Assembly: GCA_003491285.1 (NCBI GenBank)
Contig: CP022705.1
Location: 372,001 to 436,000 of the forward strand
Direction of reading: 5' to 3'
From: Methanobacterium sp. BRmetb2
GTDB lineage: Archaea; Methanobacteriota; Methanobacteria; Methanobacteriales; Methanobacteriaceae
DNA: 64,000 bases
Shown: one piece after another, positions 18,818 to 26,939 of the stretch
How positions within the stretch are numbered: the first letter of the stretch is position 1
How the letters are laid out: each line of letters begins with the position of its first letter
The notes under the pieces: generated by a model
Seen by the model: only the letters and a program-made list of their open reading frames with translations
What the model was told of the DNA's origin: nothing
The model's database searches: none
Program-made: the position numbers and the translations under genes

Positions 18818-19291
18818 CTAAAAATTATCCCAATTCAAATTTTCACGGATAACTGAAATTATTTTTGCTCTAAATTTTAGAGATAAATCCAACTTGTCGT
18901 CCTGGGCCGTTAAAGTACTCTTACCAAAGCAGGGATCATTAAATACTACTCCATGAAATTCTACCGGGTCACGGTAACGGGGAATCAAGTGCCAGTGCAC
19001 TTGAGGATGTGGTGGGAGCTTAATATAAGCCGTGTTTAGAAGACATCCCCAATTGAACATGGTTACATTGAAAGCCTTTTTTAAACCAGATTCTAAAAGC
19101 CGGACAATTTGTTTAAACTCTTTCCACTCATCTGGGGTTAATGATGATAATAAATTTGCTTTCCTTTTCAGGGCCACCACACATGTACCCAGATTTTTCT
19201 GGTCACGGTCAAGGAATACGATCCAGTACTTGGTTTGGGTAATAAAATCAATAGGGCCGTGATTCAGTCGTTCTAAAAATTCATATTCCAT
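18818..19291 (-). CDS. HIT-family protein
   Basis: This is a 157-residue histidine-triad hydrolase or nucleotidyltransferase. The active-site segment reads HPQVHWHLIPRYRDP, which contains the H-X-H-pattern of the triad. An upstream WIVFLDRDQKNLGTCVVALKR strand-loop fits the HIT fold. Relatives hydrolyse dinucleoside polyphosphates or AMP-amines, but subfamily is unclear. It stands alone, convergent with the MFS gene. Confidence 0.82.
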   Translation of the reverse strand: MEYEFLERLNHGPIDFITQTKYWIVFLDRDQKNLGTCVVALKRKANLLSSLTPDEWKEFKQIVRLLESGLKKAFNVTMFNWGCLLNTAYIKLPPHPQVHWHLIPRYRDPVEFHGVVFNDPCFGKSTLTAQDDKLDLSLKFRAKIISVIRENLNWDNF

Positions 19292-19401
19292 TTATAAACC
19301 TATTCCATTTTACTAATCAATTTTTTAAGAAAAATATTATAAAATGTAGGACATTTAATTATAGCCAAAACAAATTTAATTAAAAATTATACGATGGCTT
19401 T

Positions 19402-19695
19402 TTATCCTCCACCATCGCATAATTCAGAACTCATATCAACATCTTCTAAGTTCTGCTTCATTTTATCAATTTTGGACTTGATATCCTCTTCTTTGACTTT
19501 TTTAGTTTTTGATTTTTCTATTTTATCCAATACTTCCAGGTATTCACTGTTGTACCACAGATCATTTTCCATTTTTGCCCATGATCCCTTTTCTTCAATT
19601 TTGACGTCGAATACTTCGCCTATAGTTCCGGTTCCAGAATATATAACATGTGAACCTTTTGAAATTGGTTTTCCACGTGCATCAGTAATTTCCAT
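19402..19695 (-). CDS. DUF2098 protein
   Basis: This 97-residue acidic protein has a small beta-rich N-terminal domain: MEITDARGKPISKGSHVIYSG-type start, then TIGEVFDVKIEEKGSWAKME with an aromatic patch. The second half is a charged helix. It fits a methanogen family of unknown function with an SH3-like fold by appearance. It is next to a PRC-barrel gene on the same strand, 43 bases away, and probably shares its transcript. Confidence 0.75.
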   Translation of the reverse strand: MEITDARGKPISKGSHVIYSGTGTIGEVFDVKIEEKGSWAKMENDLWYNSEYLEVLDKIEKSKTKKVKEEDIKSKIDKMKQNLEDVDMSSELCDGGG

Positions 19696-19738
19696 AAAAA
19701 CACCCCCATTGATTATGTTGATTATATATGATTGAAAT

Positions 19739-20026
19739 TCAATCCTCTTCTATTTCTAATTTAGTTGTTTCTGGTTCTTCTTCAGATTCTTCCATTCTAT
19801 TTTCTATTTCTTTCAGGTCAATGGTTAGAACTACATAATCTCCAATTTTATCCAGTTCTTCCGGGGTTACCACGAAACTCTTAACCCAAGGAGGTATTTC
19901 TCCTTCGGATATTGTAATATTAGTTATTAACCCTTCTGCAGGTTTTACAACCATGTCTGTTACTTTGCCAACATTATTAGCAGTTTTATCAAGAACTTTT
20001 TTCCCTAAAAATTCGCTTACTTCCAT
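19739..20026 (-). CDS. PRC-barrel domain protein
   Basis: This 95-residue protein consists of one PRC-barrel (residues about 1-78: FLGKKVLDKTANNVGKVTD, then ITNITISEG and VVLTIDL strands) and an acidic tail rich in Glu. PRC-barrels in archaea occur as small proteins near RNA-processing or cell-division genes (CdvA- and RimM-like contexts). Here the neighbours give no firm clue beyond the DUF2098 gene downstream. Confidence 0.85.
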   Translation of the reverse strand: MEVSEFLGKKVLDKTANNVGKVTDMVVKPAEGLITNITISEGEIPPWVKSFVVTPEELDKIGDYVVLTIDLKEIENRMEESEEEPETTKLEIEED

Positions 20027-20246
20027 TAAAACACCTATTAATATTCTATATATTGGAATATATAATTTTTATCAGAGGCTAAAATTGGATTGTTATGGTT
20101 AATATTCATGATATCTGCAAAAATTAATGATTAAATAATATTGATTTTTGAGAAAAATAGTTTTAAGATGCATGAAGGAGAAAATATTAGTCTAGTTAAC
20201 AATCTTGATTGGTTATTATCAATATTCTAAAAAAAATGGTGTGAAT

Positions 20247-21305
20247 ATGCGCTCATCCTTAAAGTTGATAACTGTTTTTGGAATTCCCATAGAACTACAC
20301 GTTTCATTCTTGTTCCTGATTTTATTCATATATGCTATGGTATTTTTAAATTTTATTCAACTTCAATTGGCAGTATTAATTACTTTACTCTTTGTCACTG
20401 TGGTCATCCATGAATTAAGTCATTCCTATGTGGCTCAGAGGTATGGTGTGGCAATAGAGAGAATAATACTCCTACCTATTGGTGGAGTATCCCAAATGGA
20501 AGAAGTACCAAAAAATCCTGTTCAGGAACTTTGGATATCCATTGCCGGTCCAGTGACTAATTTTGTGATTGCCGTGGTTTTTTATCTTATTCTAGTAGCA
20601 GTTCAAGGTATTATTCCCCTTGTTTATTCAGCTTTTATCTACGATTTTGTCCTGGTTAATGTGGTACTGGGTGGATTTAACATGCTCCCTGCATTTCCCA
20701 TGGATGGGGGTCGGATTTTAAGATCTATTCTGGCTAAGAGAATGAACTATCTCAGGGCCACTAAACTATCAGCTAGTATTGGCAAACAACTTGCGATTAT
20801 TATGGCAATTGTAGGATTATTAATCCTTTTTAATCCATTCCTAGTTTTAGTTGCTCTTTTTATTTATATTGGGGCGGATCAGGAGTATAAATCTACTGTG
20901 ATCTCATCACTTTTAGAAGATGTTTTTGTTAAAGACATTATGACCAAAGAGGTTAAAATTTTCCATCCATATACTACAATAGATGATGCATTAAAAACCA
21001 TGTATCAGAAAAGACATATGGGATACCCTGTGCTGGATGAAGGCAAATTGGTAGGCATTGTTACTTTTCATGATATATCTCAGATACCGGATACCAAAAG
21101 AAACATTAACATTAAAGAAATAATGACAGAGAAAGTCATAACCTCTACTCCTAATGAAGGGGTAGTAGATGCACTTAACAAAATAACCGTAAACAATATT
21201 GGCCGACTACCAGTAATGGAAGATGAAAAATTGGTGGGAATAATATCCAAAACCGATATCATGAGGGTTTTAGAGATTTTAAGCCAAAAAAATCAGAAAA
21301 TGTAA
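20247..21305 (+). CDS. Site-2-type M50 metalloprotease with two CBS domains
   Basis: This 352-residue intramembrane zinc protease has the HELSH zinc motif in the second or third helix (VVIHELSHSYVAQRYG) and the third-ligand segment NMLPAFPMDGGRILRS. Two CBS domains follow (DVFVKDIMTKEVKIF and NIKEIMTEKVI), probably sensing adenine nucleotides on the cytoplasmic side. I place the start at ATG 20247, with GGTGTGA upstream; a TTG at 20205 would add 14 residues without a ribosome site. Archaeal S2P-CBS homologues are known structurally, but substrates are unknown. Confidence 0.9.
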   Translation: MRSSLKLITVFGIPIELHVSFLFLILFIYAMVFLNFIQLQLAVLITLLFVTVVIHELSHSYVAQRYGVAIERIILLPIGGVSQMEEVPKNPVQELWISIAGPVTNFVIAVVFYLILVAVQGIIPLVYSAFIYDFVLVNVVLGGFNMLPAFPMDGGRILRSILAKRMNYLRATKLSASIGKQLAIIMAIVGLLILFNPFLVLVALFIYIGADQEYKSTVISSLLEDVFVKDIMTKEVKIFHPYTTIDDALKTMYQKRHMGYPVLDEGKLVGIVTFHDISQIPDTKRNINIKEIMTEKVITSTPNEGVVDALNKITVNNIGRLPVMEDEKLVGIISKTDIMRVLEILSQKNQKM

Positions 21306-21441
21306 TCTGTTTAAATGAATTTACCCTATTTGTTAATTAAAAAGTTATCTTAATTTATTAAAATTAAAAATTAAATCTATTTTAATAAAATATTAATTTA
21401 AATAAGTTTAAAGACAAAAATTTTATAGGAGATTTCTAAGA

Positions 21442-23085
21442 ATGGAAAATGCTTGCAGACTCATCATAGAACAGATAAAGTCTGGAAAAATAAAGAATAA
21501 AAAAGAATTAGAAAAGGTTAAACATCAAATTTGTAGAGATTATGACCTAGAAAAGTTTATGAGCAATTCCCTTATACTAAAATACGCATCTCCTCAGGAG
21601 AAAAAAGATATATCAACTATTTTAAGAAAAAAACCAACCCGAACACTCTCTGGAGTAGCCATTGTGGCAGTCATGTGCCAGCCTACAGAATGCCCCCATG
21701 GCCGATGTCTTTACTGCCCAGAAAGTGAAAAAGCACCCCCTAGTTATACTGGAGAAGAACCTGCTGCTTTAAGGGCTAGAATGTACGATTTCCATCCCTA
21801 CAAACAAGTTTACAACCGACTTCAACAGTTAGAAAGCATTGGACACCCATTGGATAAGGTGGAACTAATAATAATGGGAGGTACATTCCCCGCCCATTTC
21901 CTATGTTATCAGGAATGGTTTGTTACAAAATGTCTGCAGGCTATGGTGGATTTTGGAGTGAAAAAACCCTCCATCAATGTATCCAACGACACGAAGGAAT
22001 CTCCAAATTCATTATCTGATTTTTATACTGAATTCACATATCTTGCTGACATCCAAAAAGCCAACGAAAAATCATTAATTAGAAATGTTGGTATGACCTT
22101 TGAAACCCGCCCCGACTTCTGTAAAGTTCAGGATGTGGATCGGATGCTTAAAATGGGAGTAACCAGGGTGGAATTAGGTGTTCAAACCATTTACAACTTC
22201 ATATATCAACGGGTAAAACGTGGCCATGACATTAATGATGTGGTGGAATCATCCCGGATCCTTAGAGACTCAGGGATTAAAGTAGCCATGCACCTTATGC
22301 CCGGACTTTTCTCTGACTTTGACCGGGATATGCGCATATTTAAGCGGATCTTCTCTGATCCTAAATTCAAACCAGATATGCTCAAAATATATCCCTGCTT
22401 GGTAACCAAAGGAAGCAAATTATATGAAATGTGGAAAAAAGGGGAATATAGCCCATACACTACAGAAGAAGCCGTGGATTTAATAGTAGAGATAAAAAAG
22501 ATCCTTCCCAAATGGGTTAGAACTATGCGCATTCAGCGGGATATTCCTTCACCATTAATTGAAGCTGGGGTAAAAAAATCTAATCTTGGTGAGTTAGTTT
22601 ACAATAAAATACAAGAACATGGAATAAGTTGTAAATGCATACGCTGCCGAGAAGTTGGACACAAAGCAATTCATGGAACAATTCCCCAAATAGAACATGT
22701 CAAAATTGTAAAAGAAGAGTATAAAGCAGGTGAAGGCCGGGAAATATTCCTATCATTTGAAGATATTAAATCAAATATTCTAATTGGATTTTTAAGGTTA
22801 AGAATTCCATCAGATAAAGCTCACCGCCGAGAAATAGATGATAAAACTGCCCTGGTACGGGAACTGCATGTATATGGCCCTATGATACCTTTGGGTAAAA
22901 AGGTTGAAGATATGTGGCAGCATAAAGGTTTTGGAGAAGAACTTTTAGCAGAAGCAGAACGCATATCCCTAGAATCATTCGATAAAAAGAAAATTTTAAT
23001 AAACAGTGGAATAGGGGTTAGGAATTACTATCGCAAATTTGGATACGAACTTAAAGGACCCTACATGTCCAAATCATTAAAATAG
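21442..23085 (+). CDS. elp3: Elp3 tRNA uridine-34 carboxymethylating radical SAM/acetyltransferase
   Basis: This 547-residue enzyme uses acetyl-CoA and SAM to modify the wobble uridine of tRNA to the cm5U series. It has the unusual Elp3 radical SAM motif C-X9-C-X2-C ([14 protein letters not shown]), the conserved [17 protein letters not shown] segment, and a C-terminal GNAT acetyltransferase domain ([14 protein letters not shown] with [12 protein letters not shown]). Archaeal Elp3 works without the other Elongator subunits. The ATG follows an AGGAG site. Confidence 0.95.
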   Translation: MENACRLIIEQIKSGKIKNKKELEKVKHQICRDYDLEKFMSNSLILKYASPQEKKDISTILRKKPTRTLSGVAIVAVMCQPTECPHGRCLYCPESEKAPPSYTGEEPAALRARMYDFHPYKQVYNRLQQLESIGHPLDKVELIIMGGTFPAHFLCYQEWFVTKCLQAMVDFGVKKPSINVSNDTKESPNSLSDFYTEFTYLADIQKANEKSLIRNVGMTFETRPDFCKVQDVDRMLKMGVTRVELGVQTIYNFIYQRVKRGHDINDVVESSRILRDSGIKVAMHLMPGLFSDFDRDMRIFKRIFSDPKFKPDMLKIYPCLVTKGSKLYEMWKKGEYSPYTTEEAVDLIVEIKKILPKWVRTMRIQRDIPSPLIEAGVKKSNLGELVYNKIQEHGISCKCIRCREVGHKAIHGTIPQIEHVKIVKEEYKAGEGREIFLSFEDIKSNILIGFLRLRIPSDKAHRREIDDKTALVRELHVYGPMIPLGKKVEDMWQHKGFGEELLAEAERISLESFDKKKILINSGIGVRNYYRKFGYELKGPYMSKSLK

Positions 23086-23120
23086 CCATGAAAATTCGTA
23101 ATTATTAAAACCAATTAAGA

Positions 23121-23132
23121 GGTGATTTTATA
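23121..23132 (+). promoter_or_regulatory. Ribosome site and ATA start of deoC
   Basis: GGTGA at 23121-23125 is followed four bases later by in-frame ATA at 23130. The histone gene uses the same GGTGA-N4-start spacing with ATG. There is no ATG, GTG or TTG in this frame between here and 23322. Confidence 0.6.
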
Positions 23133-23810
23133 ACTCAAATAAGCGAATCTCCCCAGGAATTTGCAAAAAGAATTGATCATACCAATGTAAAACCCGATGC
23201 CACCCAGGAAGATATAAAAAAGTTATGTGATGAAGCAGTACTATATGGATTTTCCTGTGCCTGCGTCACGCCAACCAATGCAGAATTAGCAGTTCAAATC
23301 TTAAAAGATACCAGTATAAAAGTGTGTATGGTAGTAGGATTTCCAACAGGCGTTCAAACACCTGCAACCAAAGCTTTTGAAACCAAAGAAGCCGTTGATA
23401 AAGGCGTGGATGAAGTGGATATGGTTATGAATATTGGGGCATTAAAATCCAGCCGGGATGATATAGTAGAAAAAGACATTGCTGGTGTGGTAAATACTGC
23501 AGATGGTAAAATTGTTAAGGTGATACTGGAAACCGCCCTTTTAACAGATCAGGAGAAGATCCGGGCATGTTTAATTGCTGAAGCTGCTGGTGCTGATTAT
23601 GTTAAAACATCTACTGCCTATGGAGGCCTTAGTGGTGCAACTGTTGAAGACGTGAGACTAATGAGAAATACTGTAGGCTCAGACGTAAAGATAAAAGCTG
23701 CAGGAGGTATAAGAAATTTAGAAACTGCCCAAAAGATGATTAAAGCTGGGGCAGATAAATTAGGAACCTCTACAGGAGTTCAAATAATTGAAGAACTCTT
23801 AAGAAAATAA
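23130..23810 (+). CDS. deoC: Deoxyribose-phosphate aldolase, with a non-standard start
   Basis: It cleaves 2-deoxyribose 5-phosphate to glyceraldehyde 3-phosphate and acetaldehyde. Family segments are [15 protein letters not shown] near the N-terminus, [27 protein letters not shown], the Schiff-base lysine region [13 protein letters not shown], and the second catalytic lysine in IKAAGGIRN. The first canonical start in frame is ATG 23322, which would remove the conserved first 64 residues. The homology runs up to an ATA at 23130 behind GGTGA, giving 226 residues, normal for the family. I therefore annotate an ATA start; a start-codon mutation or base error is the alternative. Confidence 0.9.
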   Translation: MTQISESPQEFAKRIDHTNVKPDATQEDIKKLCDEAVLYGFSCACVTPTNAELAVQILKDTSIKVCMVVGFPTGVQTPATKAFETKEAVDKGVDEVDMVMNIGALKSSRDDIVEKDIAGVVNTADGKIVKVILETALLTDQEKIRACLIAEAAGADYVKTSTAYGGLSGATVEDVRLMRNTVGSDVKIKAAGGIRNLETAQKMIKAGADKLGTSTGVQIIEELLRK

Positions 23811-23822
23811 GTTATTTGAAAA

Positions 23823-24530
23823 GTGTTGCTAAAAAAATTTTATTTGAAAAAATACTCTGGGGGGTTTCATATTACGGAAAGTCCAGAATACACTGTTGAA
23901 AGTAAGGATGGAAATATAGAGATAAGAAGGTATCCGGGTTATATATTAGCGCAGGTAAACGTGGATGAAGATTATGATACTGCACTGGGTCATGGTTTTT
24001 CTATACTAGCCGGTTATATTTTCGGGAACAATCATAAGAAATCAAAAATTCCCATGACGGCTCCAGTCTCTGGCGAAAACATGAAGGAATCTGAAAAGAT
24101 TCCCATGACCATACCAGTTACCGGGGAAGAATTAACTGAATCTGAAAGGATAAAAATGACCACTCCGGTTACAGAAGAATTCTTAAATGGAGGAAAAAAA
24201 ATATCCATGACTGCACCTGTAACCGAAGAGAAAACAGGTGAACATGTATATCGCATATCCTTTACCATGCCAGCTAAGTATACCCTAGACACTCTTCCAT
24301 TACCTAACGATAAAAGAATTCAGTTTAAAGAAGTTAAGGATCAAAAAAATGTTGTATTAAGATTTTCGGGCAGAGCAAGGAAAAATCTGGCTCAAAAAAA
24401 AATTGATGAATTGAAAAAATGGCTTGCAGATAATAATTTAGAAGCTAAATCTAATTTTATTGTAGCCCAATATAATCATCCTCTAATACCTGGATTTTTC
24501 CGGAGAAATGAAATTATCGTGGAGATCTAG
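23823..24530 (+). CDS. SOUL heme-binding family protein
   Basis: It has the SOUL/HBP fold: a conserved opening YTVESKDGNIEIRRYPGYILAQV, and a repeated PMT(A/I)PV motif (IPMTAPVSGE, IPMTIPVTGE, IKMTTPVTEE, ISMTAPVTEE) typical of the family. Function of archaeal members is unknown; heme or tetrapyrrole binding is inferred from animal relatives. The start is uncertain: GTG at 23823 has no ribosome site, while in-frame ATT at 23871 lies six bases after a six-G run and right at the start of the conserved domain. No signal peptide is visible. It follows deoC closely. Confidence 0.85.
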   Translation: MLLKKFYLKKYSGGFHITESPEYTVESKDGNIEIRRYPGYILAQVNVDEDYDTALGHGFSILAGYIFGNNHKKSKIPMTAPVSGENMKESEKIPMTIPVTGEELTESERIKMTTPVTEEFLNGGKKISMTAPVTEEKTGEHVYRISFTMPAKYTLDTLPLPNDKRIQFKEVKDQKNVVLRFSGRARKNLAQKKIDELKKWLADNNLEAKSNFIVAQYNHPLIPGFFRRNEIIVEI

Positions 24531-24596
24531 TCTGTTAAAATAAGTGAATCTTTAATCCATTGCAGATCAATTTATTCAAAAATAAGATAATCCCTT

Positions 24597-25712
24597 TTAT
24601 ATTAGTTGTATATTTTGGTATAATGTGTCTCTTTGGGCTGGAATGCGTCCGGCATCATTAATTATTCTCTCTAAATTAGAGGGTGGAGTGTATACTCCGT
24701 GTTTTGCCCCTGCTGATCTGGATATGTTTTCCTCACCTAAAGTGCCTCCCAGATCGTTTGCACCTGCAGTTAAACATAATTGGGCAAATTTAAAACCGAG
24801 CTTCACCCAGGAGACCTGAATATTCCTTATTAAGTCTCTAAACATCAAACGAGCCACTGCATATAATTTCATATCTTCCAGTCCAGTTGTCCCCGGACTG
24901 GCAATTCCTTCTCTAAATAGGGGTGCATTTTGATGCATGAAGGTCAATGGTACAAATTCAGTGAAACCACCAGTATTTTTTTGAATGTTTCTTAGAAGTT
25001 CCAGATGTTCCACCCTTTGATTTTGATTCTCTACATGTCCATACATCATAGTACAAGTAGTAGGAATGCCAGTGTTATGAGCAGTCTCTACTGTCTCAAT
25101 CCACTGGAATGTTGAAAGTTTGTTTGGACAGATTATACTACGCACATCGTCATTTAAAATTTCAGCAGCGGTTCCAGGCATTGATCCAAGTCCTGCATTT
25201 TTTAAAATTTTCATAGCCTCTTTTATGGATATTTCAGCCTTCGATGCTCCGTAGAATACTTCCATCGGAGAGAAAGCATGCAAATGTATGTTGGGCAGTT
25301 CTTCTTTCACCCTTAAAATAATTTCTTCATAAAAATATATGTCTATATCGGGATGTAAACCTCCCTGTATACAGATCTCTATTGCTCCCTGATTTTCAGC
25401 ATCTACAGCCCTTTTGACAATCTCATCAATGTTTAAAAAGTAAGAAGTTTCATCGTTTGGATTTTTTTTGAAAGCACAAAATCCACAGTTTCCCGTGCAT
25501 ATGTCAGTGAAATTTATATTCCAGTTTTGTATGAAAGTAACCGTATCACCAACTATATCCTCTCTTAAGATATCTGCAGATAGTATTAGTGCCTGAAATT
25601 CTTTTCCATCTGTTTTCATTAAGATTTCAGCTTCTTCGACAGATATTTCCCTTTCCAAGGCTTTTTCTAGTATTTTTTCTATCTGAGGATCAATGTTTAA
25701 CTTGCTGAACAT
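24597..25712 (-). CDS. cofH: FO synthase subunit 2 (5-amino-6-ribitylaminouracil tyrosine 4-hydroxyphenyl transferase)
   Basis: This radical SAM enzyme joins tyrosine to the ribitylaminouracil to make the precursor of FO, the chromophore of coenzyme F420. The cluster motif is CTGNCGFC (C-X3-C-X2-C) and the family block [17 protein letters not shown] follows; the C-terminal segment [15 protein letters not shown] is typical of CofH rather than CofG. 371 residues is the expected length. CofG, its partner, is not in this window. The ATG has no clear ribosome site. Confidence 0.93.
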   Translation of the reverse strand: MFSKLNIDPQIEKILEKALEREISVEEAEILMKTDGKEFQALILSADILREDIVGDTVTFIQNWNINFTDICTGNCGFCAFKKNPNDETSYFLNIDEIVKRAVDAENQGAIEICIQGGLHPDIDIYFYEEIILRVKEELPNIHLHAFSPMEVFYGASKAEISIKEAMKILKNAGLGSMPGTAAEILNDDVRSIICPNKLSTFQWIETVETAHNTGIPTTCTMMYGHVENQNQRVEHLELLRNIQKNTGGFTEFVPLTFMHQNAPLFREGIASPGTTGLEDMKLYAVARLMFRDLIRNIQVSWVKLGFKFAQLCLTAGANDLGGTLGEENISRSAGAKHGVYTPPSNLERIINDAGRIPAQRDTLYQNIQLI

Positions 25713-25821
25713 ATGATTTCATATTCTAATTTAGCAGTTTAAAATTTTTGGTTAAATGTATGATCCAATTTTTTGAACTTTATAGTGTTGAGCCTACCCA
25801 AAAATTAGACTAAAAACGATA

Positions 25822-25861
25822 AATTTAAATATGATTGAGTCATAGCTTAATCTGGAGGTGA
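25822..25861 (+). promoter_or_regulatory. Histone promoter and strong ribosome site
   Basis: A TTTAAATA box at 25824-25831, preceded by a purine-rich BRE-like stretch, lies about 35 bases before the gene. A full GGAGGTGA site occupies 25854-25861, four bases before the ATG. Both elements are strong, as expected for an abundant protein. Confidence 0.6.
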
Positions 25862-25865
25862 AATT

Positions 25866-26072
25866 ATGGCTGAATTACCAATCGCTCCAGTTGGGAGAAT
25901 CATAAAAAATGCCGGTGCTCAAAGAATCAGCGATGACGCAAAAGAAGAATTAGCTAAAGCATTGGAAGAAAAAGGCGAAGAAATCGCTAGAAAAGCTGTG
26001 GCTCTCGCAAAACACGCTGGAAGAAAAACCGTCAAAGCAGATGATATTGAAATGGCCGTTAAATCAGCTTAA
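25866..26072 (+). CDS. Archaeal histone (HMf type)
   Basis: This 68-residue protein is a single histone fold that dimerises and wraps DNA. It begins [21 protein letters not shown], has a central helix [27 protein letters not shown], and ends [16 protein letters not shown], all hallmark HMf/HMt positions. There are no tails. Its strong promoter, full-length ribosome site and T-rich terminator indicate high expression. Confidence 0.97.
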   Translation: MAELPIAPVGRIIKNAGAQRISDDAKEELAKALEEKGEEIARKAVALAKHAGRKTVKADDIEMAVKSA

Positions 26073-26104
26073 TATTTTTATTTTTTCTCTTTTATTTTTT
26101 TTAA
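26073..26104 (+). terminator. T-rich terminator after the histone gene
   Basis: Immediately after the stop come several T runs (TTTTTATTTTTT, TTTTATTTTTTTT), the usual archaeal intrinsic termination signal without a hairpin. The following stretch up to about 26348 holds only AT-rich spacer and the rubrerythrin promoter. Confidence 0.6.
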
Positions 26105-26348
26105 GGAATCTCTATCAATTTTTAATGTAGTATATTGTTTAATTTTCAACACTCAGATTAGTATTGATCATTTTTCGATAATTAACATTGATCTATCAAT
26201 TTCCATATGATCCAATAATAAAAAAGTTTCATTATAATAAATTAATTACATCTTAAGATTAGATTACTGAAATACTTTTTTTGGTTCAATAATTTAATAT
26301 AGATCTTCGAATAAATCTATTGAAATAGAAATAATCTGGAGCGATAAT

Positions 26349-26840
26349 ATGAGTACTAAAGATAATTTAATGGAAGCATTTGCTGGTGAATCACAAGCAA
26401 ACCGAACCTATCTGGCTTTTGCAAAAAAAGCTGATGAAGAAGGATTTTTCCAAGTTGCTAGATTATTTAGAGCTGCTGCCGAAGCAGAAACCGTGCATGC
26501 CCACAATCATCTCACAGTTTTAGAAGGGATAAAAAGCACAGAAAAAAATTTGAAAGCCGCTATAGCTGGGGAAGAAGAAGAATTCAAAAAAATGTATCCA
26601 AAGTTTATTGAAGAAGCTAAAGAAGAAGGGGAAGATGCTGCTTTATGGAGCTTTGATGTTGCTAATAAAGTAGAAGAAATACATGCCAATTTATACAAAA
26701 AAGCATTGGAAACCCTTGGAAAAAATGTTGAAGTCATATATTACGTCTGCAACTTCTGTGGAAACACCATTGAAAAAGAAGCACCAAATATTTGTCCAAT
26801 TTGCGGAGCTCCCAAGTCAGAGTTTACTGAAATCAAATAG
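26349..26840 (+). CDS. Rubrerythrin
   Basis: This 163-residue peroxide-scavenging di-iron protein has a ferritin-like four-helix bundle with E-X2-H-type metal motifs (FAGESQANRTY, EAETVHAHNHL, EEIHANLYKKAL) and a C-terminal rubredoxin domain with CNFCGN and CPICGAPKSEF. It would reduce hydrogen peroxide to water using electrons from reduced rubredoxin or an NAD(P)H or F420H2 system. The ATG is preceded by CTGGAGCGAT. It stands alone, as expected for an oxidative-stress gene in a strict anaerobe. Confidence 0.95.
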   Translation: MSTKDNLMEAFAGESQANRTYLAFAKKADEEGFFQVARLFRAAAEAETVHAHNHLTVLEGIKSTEKNLKAAIAGEEEEFKKMYPKFIEEAKEEGEDAALWSFDVANKVEEIHANLYKKALETLGKNVEVIYYVCNFCGNTIEKEAPNICPICGAPKSEFTEIK

Positions 26841-26939
26841 TATTAAAATTTTTTTAAATTAGAGTTTAATAATCTTCTTTAGTTATAAAGTACATCAGGT
26901 TATCTATTTCCAAAAAATCATTATTAAACTATTTTTTTA

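Noticed and set aside
19394..19735. A 113-codon plus-strand frame longer than the gene opposite it
   Set aside because: It mirrors the DUF2098 gene, has no ribosome site and shows no family motif.
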